From Chaenocephalus aceratus (Eukaryota > Chordata > Actinopteri > Perciformes > Channichthyidae): DNA of 64,000 bases. Where the stretch lies: positions 40,049,668-40,113,667 of the forward strand of contig CM043787.1 in the NCBI GenBank assembly GCA_023974075.1. Reading direction: 5' to 3'. Position 1 is the first letter of the stretch, and each line of letters opens with the position of its first letter. Below the pieces are notes generated by a model. The model worked only from the letters and a program-made list of their open reading frames with translations, had not been told where the DNA came from and made no database searches. Below are positions 53,003 to 64,000 of the stretch, in pieces. A program made the translations under genes and the position numbers.

Positions 53003-55899
53003 GACTGAGCTTTATGGTAAAATAGATGGGATCTTTCTAAAAAGATATAATAAGTCAACCTTTTGTTATAAAATGAATAGGTCAGACTATGAACACAAGT
53101 AATCACATGTAATGGCAAAGTCAATGTGCAGTAGTTCCACCCCATAATAGTTTTACTCTAATCCTCAGTTAATATTGAAGGTATAAAATGTGACTATGTG
53201 ATCTGAAGAGGAAGCCAGTCTTGGACGACTGCAGTACTGTATGTAAACAATATACACTACAATAAAGCTTTTGCTGAAACAGAACAAACACAATATATTT
53301 TTTAGGTCCCTCTGTCAGTTTTTTTCAATTGATGCCATAGATACGGACAGCTTAATGTAGAGTTCAGGCTGACATTTATCAATGGACATGTTGCCTTTTT
53401 GTCTCTCTGTCCTGTAAAATTGTGAAAATGAGTTCATCTGCTATACTAGATGGATGATATTATTGTATCCGAAGAGTATAAGGGACTAGACGAGGCCACA
53501 CTAAAAGATACACAGAACATAAACACACTCCACTTCATCTGTGTCTGTGTCTAATGACGTGTGTGAGTAATTACTTTAAAGCTCAATGTGTGCGGGTGTT
53601 TAAGTGTCTGTGCTCATGTATGTTTTTATCTCGGTCTTTTTCTGTGTCTGCAATGAATGTGTTTAATGGTGTGTGTGGAAATAATCACTTAATCGTCGCG
53701 CTGCCTCCATTTGAGAAGCATGTGTGTCTGAGTGTGTGTGTGTTTTGGTTTCCTCACAGTAAAATAGACTCATAGATGCAGCAGACATTTGTAAGTGGGA
53801 AGGTCTGGAAAATAAGAGAGAGTTAAATAGTGAGAATGATTAGTGAAATGAAGGGGAGAGAGGGATTACAGTGTGATAAAAAGAAAGGGGAAGAGATAAA
53901 AAATAGACGGACTGAGGGAGTACACAGGTGGAAATAAAGACCTCTACCCTTTATCTCTCTCTAATTCTCCACAATAACCCTTACTTCCAATGTTGCTCTC
54001 CAAACCGTCGGCCTGTGAATTTATAGTTGGCCCAATGATTGCTTCTCAGGCCATGATGGCTGTAAATTGCTTTGCCATTTGGTAAATGTTGGCAGTTAGA
54101 AGGTATACAAGTAATTATTTCCGCTTGTGCTGATTGAGACATAATTCCAAGACGAGGCCCTGGAAAAATGACAGCATTTTGAAACAACTCTGTTTTAATT
54201 TCCGAGAATTTCTAATTAGAATCTGTATGAACATGGGGATTTTTTTTATGTGGTTTCCTCCAATGGGGCCAGAAATAATTAAACTGTCAAGGGGAAATAA
54301 ATACGTATAAACAAGGCATAATTTTTACAGCGCGCAGCACCTTGTCAGGCCATGACTTTTTGTGAAGAAAAACAATGTGGGGAACAATAAAGGGGCATAG
54401 AGGACACACACATAACCCCGCACACACCAACCCACATTAACAAACAAACACACAACAACGCAGTGACACACACACTTTGACAAACACACACATGCACCTA
54501 CTCTTATCTTTTATGGATCATACCTTGAAAAAAGGACTTTAAATGTTGTTCCCACTTAAATCCATGAGAATATCTACAGTATGCAATTTAGCTCCTGCTT
54601 TAAGAGATAGGCAAGTTATGGGTACAAAGTGGAAACATCCCAATGCTCGAGCCTAACGAGGCCTAATGTTTATCACAATTTATCGTACCAAAGGGTGTCA
54701 CAACTTTCCAAATCCATGATTCCATTTGACTTTTTTCAGCATTGATGGCTATGCCATTGTGAGATTATGAAGTATTGTTTTCTAATGACTCCCTTTATGG
54801 TTTCAATGTGAGATATAACCCCCATAACCTTTTGGGCAATGTACCACACTAATGTCGTCAAACTGCTTCTACTTACATAGTCAAATGTTATTAATTAATT
54901 GAATTAAAATTACAGATTTCACCAGTAAATTGACAACAAATTGTAGTCCACACAAAAATATAAGGATCCACTATAAAATAAAATGCTGCTTAACGCATTT
55001 AGATTCATTTTGCACCGGCAAAAAGCCACCAGATACCGAACTGTCAACGCAATTTTGGTTTTCTTTTTAGATCTCTGCCTCATGCAGGGGCCGTGGTGTT
55101 TGGAAAGTGCAGCTGCAGGCTACTAGTGGGTTACACTTTTGTCTTTTGAGCTGCAACCCTGGTAAGCTGCGCCATTTTTTTTTGTTGGAACGTGCTCAAA
55201 TAGGCTTGACAAAAACACTTACTGGGAGAATCCGTCTTTTGATGTTGATCAAATTAAAAGCACATTTCTATTGATGTTCTCTTGGTGGTCAGAGCCATTG
55301 CATTTGACAAAATTGTACTGTACCCAACACATAGCTACTGGAACTTAATTGATGCCACCATCGTTCCAGATTGTATGCTTTACTTTTGTGAAGTCAATAT
55401 AATCCTAATTTATTACTAGCACTTATGTCTTTCCTTAAGAGTGAGCTTAACCTGCTGCCACCAAGACCCAGATCTAAATACGCGCCAGAAATCGAATAGA
55501 TTAATGAGTGTGTGGTGAACTACACATGTGAGAAAATGATTAGTTTTTTATGACCTTCATATTATAATATCAAGTTGAGCTATGACACAAAAAACAACAA
55601 AGAAGTGTGACTGCTGCCCACAAAAAAAAAAAAAACACATCAGCAGAACATAAAATGTCTGCACAAATTAAAGGATGCAGCAGTAGCACAATGTCTGCAA
55701 GTGAACCTGGAAGGGAGCGGGCATGTGAGGGGAAGGAGTGTGAGAGGCTCACAATCAACATTTGAATAATAGCTACAGTGCTTTGACACTGAACACCTCT
55801 TCAATGACAAATTACAAGAGCATGTAAAGCACACTTAACAGCAGCTCACTATTCAACAGCGTGTATCCACAACAAAGCAGAATAATAACCACTGTATCT
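53003..55899. other. Non-coding spacer between the two Kolobok-like copies
   Basis: No gene was recognised. The block at about 53980-54370 is unique, A/T-rich and low in simple repeats, with several TAAT homeodomain cores including CTAATTAGAATC. It looks like conserved non-coding DNA. An exon-like segment bounded by a plus-strand acceptor and donor is at 55071-55161. Confidence 0.6.
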
Positions 55900-56642
55900 T
55901 TAAAGGTCCCATGTCATGCTTTTCCGGTTATTACCCGTCCCCTTGTGTGTTATGAAGGTTTGTATGCATGTAAACGGTCTGCAAAGTCACAAACCCTCAA
56001 AGTACACCCTGTAGCGAGTACAACTCTAACACAGAAAAGACCTGTCTGTGCTGCCCCAGAACGCCTCATTGGAGATTTCTCTTTTTCCATTGTGTTCTTC
56101 CTGGGTATTGTGACGTGCCCATACCCAAATGGACCAATCCACACACACACACACTCTTTTTTGTGACGCGCTGGGGGGGTGCTAGTGGAGCCTCGCAGCG
56201 CAGCGAAACTGTGGCGCGCTTATACTGTAGGTGCGCCGCGTTTAGGGGTATGGGGGGGGGATGCGGGTGCTAGTGGAGCCTCGCAGATGGGGCTGCTGCA
56301 GCCCCCTCAGCACCCCCCGTCCCGTCCCGCATCCATTCGCGATGTCTTGCTGTCTCGCAGCAAGCAGCATACCGCACCAGTAAGCCAGCTCACACTGTCA
56401 GCTCCTCGCAGCAACGAGCTGACCAATCAGAGCACACTGCGGGCTCACAGGGAGGGGGGGGGGCAGGAGCTCCAACAAGGCGTTTAGGACATAGTGTAAT
56501 TCAGTGAATACACATACTATACAGAGATGCTGTATGAGAAAACCAATGTGAGTTTGGAAAATTGCACAATGTAAATCTATTCTAGTAGACCTCAACAATG
56601 GAATTATGATCAGTAGAAATGCCCATGTTATGGGATCTTTAA
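55900..56642 (+). mobile_element. Kolobok/T2-like TTAA DNA transposon (non-autonomous), copy B
   Basis: It starts TTAAAGGTCCCATGTCATG and ends CCCATGTTATGGGATCTTTAA, about 0.74 kb, with TTAA at both ends. The first 260 bases and the last 130 bases are clearly homologous to copy A (read from 53002 downward and from 52175 upward). It has no transposase. It is not split by a LINE, so it shows the pre-insertion state of copy A. The middle is G/C-rich and holds a direct repeat of GTGCTAGTGGAGCCTCGCAG about 88 bp apart (near 56179 and 56267) that is single in copy A. Confidence 0.8.
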
Positions 56643-56956
56643 CACAGGCAACAAAACACAGCATATTCTTGTTTGACTTGTTTTGTACCTGCACCTGTAT
56701 TGTAAACCAACATGTTTAAAACAGTAAAAGTCTCACAGTTGAGCAGTAGTGCTGTGAGTCACCCTGCCAATCCTTAAGAGTTGGCAACACTGGGTGGATT
56801 AGAGGCTATGGATCTCTTGTGCAGGCTCAGAGTGAGCTCACACTGATAGGGAGAGCTAATGGAGATGCATTCGAACTGAGAGTGACTCAATTACAATCTG
56901 ACATCAGCTTGTAGACCCCAGCTTTGCCTGAATACACAGGAATGTACACACATATA

Positions 56957-57060
<104 letters not shown>

Positions 57061-57185
57061 GGCGGTTAACACACTACAACCTAAATGAATCTCGTAACAC
57101 AGCAGATATCACAGGCTTCATCAGGCTCTCAATGAAAGTGGTTTCAGACAGAAAGTGTATATTCTGGTTTAACCTGGTAATTCCA

Positions 57186-57226
57186 TTTACTACCAAGCAT
57201 TCAGCAGACATTTTTATCTAGTGTGT
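57186..57226 (+). mobile_element. Very degenerate L2/V-SINE-type tail
   Basis: GCATTCAGCAGACATTTTTA followed by TCTAGTGTGTAACA resembles the common tail core CATTTAGCAGACGCTTTTAT of teleost L2 and V-SINE elements. It is short and could be chance. Confidence 0.3.
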
Positions 57227-58962
57227 AACAATAAATTGTACAAATTGCTTAAAATCCTTTTTTCACACCAGCAACCAGATAAGCCAAGTGCAAGAGGCCC
57301 CACACCAGCAGTATGGTTGCCTGTACGATGCAGGAAGGTCCTCATGTGATATGTTTACCAGCCAGCCAAGCTACAACCGGATTCAGTGTGTTTCACTTCC
57401 AGTTTTTAGACCTCACACAACACCACATCATCAAGCTCTCAAGTTGACTCCTGATGCTTGCTTTTCGGAATCACCCCAGTCAACAAAAACACAAACAAAT
57501 TATTTAGTTGTGTTTTATTAATGAACAGGATTCTTTCACACAGCTAAAGGACGACTAAAATATGTATTTTAATTCACTAATATACTTGTACATGGCACCA
57601 CCATTAGGATTTGGTTTGTTTAAAAACTACGAATTGATGTTATGATCACAGTTTGCAGAAACTGCAGCAATCAAAGGGATTTTTCCTGCTTACACAGTTA
57701 CATCCGCTATTACAATTTCTGAGAGCGGGGCTTGAGTGTGCAGACACACATACACATGTACTCTACATGCCTTCACAGACTAAGGTCAATGGTGCGCTCA
57801 GATACAAATGATTCTCATCTAATATTAATAGGATATGCTAAACGGTAACACAGAGGCAGAACAGAACAGGTTCTCTGAGTGAGTGTGTGTGTACACATGC
57901 ATGTGTTTTCCTGCCGTGCCGTGCACGGAGTAAATGCCGCTGGGACTAAAGTGAAATTCAAATATAATAAAACTCACCATGTTAACATTCTGGTACACTA
58001 TAACTGTGCATGTTAATATTTTGGAAAGGGGCTCCCTATGGAAACAATCAAGCGAACAAAATAACACTGTCCTCACCAGAGAGCAAACAGTATTGGTTGT
58101 TCTTTTCAACACTTAAAACAAACGTATGTAGTAAATAAAATGTTTTATGCTGTCCTGACAGGTGAAAGGATCTTATGGCCCTGTGATGATACCGATTAAG
58201 CAAAGGCATATATAGTTAATATCACCCACCATCTTGGAACTGTGCAATTAATGGCCTCTCTTTTGTGTTTGGCAGCTGAATAATATATTCAAATGTAATA
58301 TGACCCCCTTGATTAACATTCTGTATATTTTAAATAGGTGGCATGTCTTCTCAATATTGACTTAAACCGTAGTTTGTGTTGTCTCCAGTGTACTCTTCAA
58401 ACCCCAGCAACAACAGGATGTTGCCATGGCAGATGCCCATGAAAAAGTGGCAGCTATGCCATACTGAAGATTAAAACTGGTTGTATTGAGCTCGCAATTC
58501 TGTCTGATACCAGGCAACATTTGGGTCAAGTCAAATTACATTTGGGTCAAGTCAATTGACTTACCTTACTTGCAGTGTAGGTTGAAAGGCATATTGCAAG
58601 CAGTTTAACTTCATCTGCTGAAATGACACAACAATGGAATAACAAGTTAGCTTCAAAACTAGACCTTTGTCTGTCTTTATAGAAAATGAAACCATTAGAG
58701 CATTGATTGATGTCCACATTCATGGATGAAACATTTTAAATGTCATGCCTCAAACTAAAAGGCTTTCACTGAACTTTGCTTTATCATATGCTGATAGTTA
58801 TGAACTGTGAAACTAAACATGAAGAGAAACACTTAGACTTCAAAGGGGAAGGTCTTTTGGTCAGTCATCTGCTGTTTTCATGAAGTATGATATTCAAAGA
58901 GAACCATTGAGATGTGTGAAACCTGTAAAGAAGCATAATGCAATCAAGGAACTCACAGAGTT

Positions 58963-58965
<3 letters not shown>

Positions 58966-59020
<55 letters not shown>

Positions 59021-59038
59021 GTGTGTGTGTGTGTGTGT
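58966..59038. repeat. (TG)n microsatellite
   Basis: 73-bp TG array with one CG step; a second TG array follows at 59249-59294. Confidence 0.96.
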
Positions 59039-59247
59039 TTAAATCCGTCACCCTTTCTTCCTTTCTTTGAAACAAAAACAACCACTTAGGCATGAACAGC
59101 AGCGCTTGGGAGACATCAATATTTCAGTCAGGTGTGTCGAGAAAAGGAGAGAGAGAAAGAGCGGGAGAGAGAGAGACACATGAAAGCAGGAATGAGGGGG
59201 ACCCTTGCCATTCTGAGGCATTCCCATGACTGACGGTGAGACTACGG

Positions 59248-59296
<49 letters not shown>

Positions 59297-60454
59297 TGTG
59301 GGAACAAGCATGATTGTGTGCCATTCCCCCATCCTCACCCCACCCCTACACTCACCATTGTGTGTACCACCTCTGTCACCTTTCCTCTAATCAGGAGTTT
59401 AAATCAATGACGTTGTCCAAAACTATAATTGCCACTCCTTAAACTGCTTCTCTCGCAATATGCTTTCACCAAGAAACCACTCGGCAGCAGAAATACGCCT
59501 CTGCGCGTGTCGGTGTGTGTGTATGTGTGAGCTGGATTAAGAGTATTTTCTCATTACGGCAGTGTCTGAACGAGTAGAAAGTGCTTCTCACATTGTTTTA
59601 CAGCATCCTGAAAGCTCAAAGCTCAGCACTAAGCAGCATAATATCCTGTAGTCCCTCACTGATGCCTTAGCCTCAAACTTGTCACCAATTGTTCATGAGC
59701 CGGACCCATTGGACGTCATTAATCAACTTTTTTGTTATGAATGAATTATTCCTTGGCAGTGGCACAAACACAAAAAAGTTTATCAGAGACAGATTGTAGG
59801 GGCATCGTACATAACTGTACCGCCGCCCCTCTTCCAGATTATGCACTTTACATTGCACAGCATACACCTGAGTCCACAAAGTCCTCATACTTTATTCTGT
59901 TGACTGTGGTTGCATTTATCTGCAAATGCGCCTCGTGTGCCTACTTTGGCGATAACAAACTAATCCAACCCACTCTAAACTACGTTTATTTGTATTATTA
60001 TTGCTGTTTAAATGGGACAATTGGACTTCCCAACACGTTTGAGACTGGCAACAATCCTGCTACTGTGTTGCGTATCATTCAGTCTGAGTGTGGGTGTGTT
60101 GTGTGGGTGTGTGTGTGTGTTTGTTTTTGTCTGTGCTCGGACTTTAGCTGCCAGTCTGTATTAACCTTGGCTGATGTTCCATTAACCAGAGACAGGAGTT
60201 TCCTTAACCTGACAATCCACTGACAACAGGAAAACACACACCAATACACACAAGCACACACACTTACACTTGTGAGCACACTTCTGTAACATGCAGTCAA
60301 ACAACGAAATAGATAGAAGGATAGATAGATAAGTAACAGCAATTGAAATTTAAAAAGATGTTAGGAGCTTAAAAGTGAGAATTACAAATGTGGCAAATTA
60401 TCTTATTCTTCCTAACTGTCTAACAAGAACAGGGACAGAGGGCTGGCAAGATAT

Positions 60455-60456
<2 letters not shown>

Positions 60457-60540
<84 letters not shown>
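60457..60540. repeat. (AG)n microsatellite
   Basis: 84 bp of AG with one AA break; purine on the plus strand, mirror-symmetric. Confidence 0.97.
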
Positions 60541-61480
60541 ATGAGCAAACCAGTGACAGAGGGAGGGAGAGAGAGAACGCAAGGTGGAAAGAGAGATGGA
60601 AATGGAGATGGAAAGAGAGATGTCTGGTTAACAAGGTGCTGAGCACGACAAGCCCTGGGGAGTCCACGCTCCCTTACCCTCTAAGATTAGATATCTCTCT
60701 CTCTCTGTCGATCTCACTCTCTCTCTTGTTGCGACACAAGGGGAACATGCCACTATCACAGGGGGACGCCCCTGGAACCATTGCTGCCCCCCCACCCCCT
60801 CTCTTTCTCCAGAGTGATATAGAATAACTGTTTTTCTCTCATCCCTCTTCATTCTCAACCTTTCATGCATTTGCCCTGCAGTTGCATTACTATTGAATGG
60901 CATTAGATATTATGTAAAACACACATGCTTAACAGATTCTAGCCATTTAAGGTACAATTGTGTTTTTTCTGCAAAATAAGGGAAATTCACTTGACCTGAC
61001 TTGACTCTGTCGATATGTGAAATACCCAAGTGGCTCCAAGTAGCTTACAATCAGCTTTTATCACATGGTGCTTAGAAAACATTGCAAAATAAAAACAGAT
61101 TTTACATTTTTTTTCTCTCTATTTGTGAATGTATATTGGGTCTGAAAAAAATCTGTTACTATATTTTACGTAAAGTGGATTTCTAATAGTTTTTTCCAAG
61201 GGGGACATTTTGATCAGGTCCAACATTTTAACATAAACATCTGCTTTATGGGGTAATATATACATATATATATATATACAGTATACACACACACTTTTTT
61301 CTCAGCCTCCTCTACCTCCTTCTTCACCCTCCTGTTCTTCTCTTTTCTCTTTCTTATTTCCTCTGTCTCCCCCTTCTTACAAACCCGTCTCTCGCTCGCT
61401 CTCAGTTGTTTGACACTACCTCTCTCAACCTGAGCATATCTATGTTCAGGACAAATGGCCGAGTACTCTCTATCTAGCTC

Positions 61481-61505
61481 TCGTCTATCTCTCTCTTTCT
61501 CTCTA

Positions 61506-61572
<67 letters not shown>

Positions 61573-61576
61573 TCTC

Positions 61577-61626
<50 letters not shown>
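61481..61626. repeat. (CT)n microsatellite, interrupted
   Basis: About 145 bp of CT with TATCT, CGCTCTT and CC breaks; inverted relative to the AG array 0.95 kb to its left. Confidence 0.97.
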
Positions 61627-61630
<4 letters not shown>

Positions 61631-62275
61631 GCGCACAACTCAACCGGAGAGGAAAAAGGGAACAAGAGACAGAAAGAAAGAGATTGATAATGTGTAGAGC
61701 GCGGGGGAGGAGGGCGGCAATACTGCCATCAGAGAAAAGAAAAGGGGTTGGTGAGGAGTGAGGTTAAGGACAAAAATAATTATGGTGAACCCATAAAAAG
61801 AAGAGACCAAAAGATAGAGAACGATTAGAAATTAAGATGTGCAGCATACTGAATTTTGTTCACTTTATTTCCGTCTGTAAAACCACTCTTAAACTATTTT
61901 ACGTTTGTAAAATCTAAATAGTTTGCCTATTGGTGCATTGAGTCAATACTCAGTCATTTGTTCGTTACAAAATCAAAACAACTTAATCTGAAAAAGTGTA
62001 AAATATGTTTTGTTTCGTTGTATTCATACAGTACAGAGAAACTTTTTACACAAATAATTAATGAGAATGAAACTACCTTAGTTTTTATTAGAAAATCAAT
62101 GGTTGGCTGAGTTAGGGGCTGCAAAGTACATGAGGGGCGTGTTAGTATGTAAATGATGTGTGTATATGTTGAGAGGCAAACGTAGCAAAAGGCCGCTGTG
62201 GTTCACAAAGCTAGAAAAAAGCTTACACTTCATTTCATGGTTTCCAGTCTATTATTCATCCAAACTTAAGAACTC

Positions 62276-62815
62276 TCTCGCACACACACGCAAGCACGCA
62301 CACAAACACAGACACACACACACGCACACACACGCACACACACACAGTAACCCACACACTCATTCTCATTCTTCTCAAATGAATTTTGGCTGTGCACATG
62401 TTGTCAAACGAACACTTTCAAACACATCGAGACATCACATAAGCAAACACGTTCTCTCTGTCGCAGACGCCAGCTTTCTCCATCATACTTTACACACACA
62501 CACACACACACACCACACACACACACACACACCACACAACACACACACACAACACCACCACACACACACACACACACACACACAGAGAGGCCTATAGCAT
62601 TGCGACAAAGAGATCAGAGAAACGGGCAGAAAATAATAGAATCTTCATCCCAGTAATCCATATTCATTCTTCTCATCCCTCCCTGCACGCCACGATTCCT
62701 CGTATCTGACATTCAAATAGTTGTCTTTTCTCCCTTGTTAGACACACACTCACTCACACACTCACACACTCACACCACACACACCACACACACACACACA
62801 CACACACCACCACGC
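62276..62815. repeat. Three CA-rich arrays
   Basis: Imperfect CA arrays at 62276-62345, 62491-62586 and 62739-62815 with frequent ACC, AAC and CTCA breaks. Confidence 0.9.
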
Positions 62816-63447
62816 ACATAAAATGCATAAACATTCACTCACTGTCTCTCTCTCTCTCTCTCTCACACACACACCCCATCCTCTTTCTTGGATACTTTCT
62901 GCCCGTTGCACCCGTGATGGCAAATTGAGCGCCTCCCGTCTCTCCCTCTCTTTCCCTCACTCACCCCTCTGTTGACTCCTCTCATCTTTTCCCCATCTTC
63001 TTCTCTACTCAGCCGCTCCACCCTGCGCCCCTCCTCACCCCTCCAGACCCTCCTCCCTTTCTCTCCATCCTCCTCTTCGTCTCTCTCTGATTTGACTACA
63101 GTGGCAGGTAGGGTTGGATCACAAACCAATGAAGGGAGAGAAAAGGCCTTTATGTGGTGAACGGGTGCGTGTCTGACACACTCTCAAGACATCTCACTCA
63201 CTCACCGCAATACATTATCAGAGGAAGGCCAACTACAGAGAAAGAGTTCCTCTGTCATTTTTTCAGGGTGTAGCTGCTGAGTTTATACATTCTTACATCT
63301 GTCCGTCTACCTTTTTATCTTCCTTTCCATATATCTGTCTTCCTTTGCTCTCTGTCAGTCTGTCGTGGTCCTATTAGTGGAAGATGGAGGTGTGATCATG
63401 GTTACTGTGTGCTAACAAGGAGCGTGCTGCCACAGATGACAAATATT

Positions 63448-63517
63448 ACACACACACACACACACACAACACACACACACACACACACAACACACACACA
63501 CACACACACACAACACA

Positions 63518-63552
<35 letters not shown>

Positions 63553-63687
63553 ACACACACACACACAACACACAGAGAGAGAAAAGACTTGGTAGATTTC
63601 ATCACTGCTCGTAATTATGATCCTGTCAAGTCCACAATGTGGCAATCCATAACGACACACATGAGCACAGACGAAAATGGGCCCACA

Positions 63688-63728
<41 letters not shown>

Positions 63729-63742
63729 ACCACACACACCAC
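63448..63742. repeat. Two CA arrays with phase breaks
   Basis: CA arrays at 63448-63574 and 63684-63742 with many CACC and CAAC interruptions. Confidence 0.93.
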
Positions 63743-64000
63743 GTGGAAAAACACATAACATTTGGACATATTCATATGTTCTAAAATAAACTCTCTTACA
63801 TTCTCCCTTACTACACATATTAAAAACATACGCATTTTAAAATGCTAAGTAACGCACACACATTCAGGCGCAACGCTTGCAAAACAATGAGGTGTCCTGT
63901 TGTGTTTAAAGGATGAAACGGACAGGGTGCAAAACGTATCTAACTTGTGTTTTATGTGTAGTAAGTAATCTTTAAAAAGTAATACATATCAGTTTTTGCT

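Noticed and set aside
59741..60223. 160-codon plus-strand open frame
   Set aside because: No recognisable domain, no splice or promoter context, atypical composition, and the end runs over a TG repeat.
60398..60667. Ser-Leu repeat open frames over AG/CT arrays (also 61455-61697)
   Set aside because: Low-complexity translation of simple repeats.

Overview
The window looks like chromosomal DNA of a ray-finned fish, probably an acanthomorph teleost. It has large introns, a vertebrate nuclear-receptor gene, a teleost-style L2 LINE, hAT-like and Kolobok-like non-autonomous DNA transposons, and a very high density of (CA)n/(TG)n microsatellites. Nothing in it is prokaryotic. I found no CRISPR, operon or RNA gene that I can support.

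The only host protein gene I can support is an estrogen-related receptor gamma gene (esrrg; which teleost co-orthologue is unresolved) on the minus strand. Three certain coding exons lie at 17503-17927 (N-terminal A/B domain and first zinc finger), 11677-11793 (second zinc finger) and 2484-2594 (C-terminal extension and hinge). All have consensus splice sites and compatible phases. The ligand-binding-domain exons are absent and must lie beyond the left edge (below position 1). A further exon candidate at 31058-31216 has a strong acceptor and donor and joins in frame to the 17927 exon, which would give an alternative 52-residue N-terminal extension. Candidate promoters of the same gene lie near 32.15 kb (CRE next to a TATA box) and 41.4-41.7 kb (GC box, CCAAT boxes, POU-type sites).

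From the left edge to about 31 kb the sequence is esrrg intron: about 9.1 kb, 5.7 kb and 13.1 kb between the exons listed, plus the start of a further intron at the left edge. It is full of CA/TG arrays, purine/pyrimidine-skewed tracts and a 0.94-kb hAT-like element (29288-30223). From 31 to 49 kb it is non-coding upstream sequence with many microsatellites. From 49 to 56.6 kb there is a transposon cluster: a Kolobok/T2-like TTAA element (48939-53002) split by a 3.2-kb L2 LINE (48972-52174), and a second, unsplit copy of the same element in the opposite orientation (55900-56642). From 56.6 kb to the end is again non-coding sequence dense in CA, GA and CT repeats.

No new multi-gene system is visible. 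The most interesting points are the in-frame alternative N-terminal exon of the receptor with its candidate CRE/TATA promoter, and the nested transposon pair in which the second copy serves as a pre-insertion reference.
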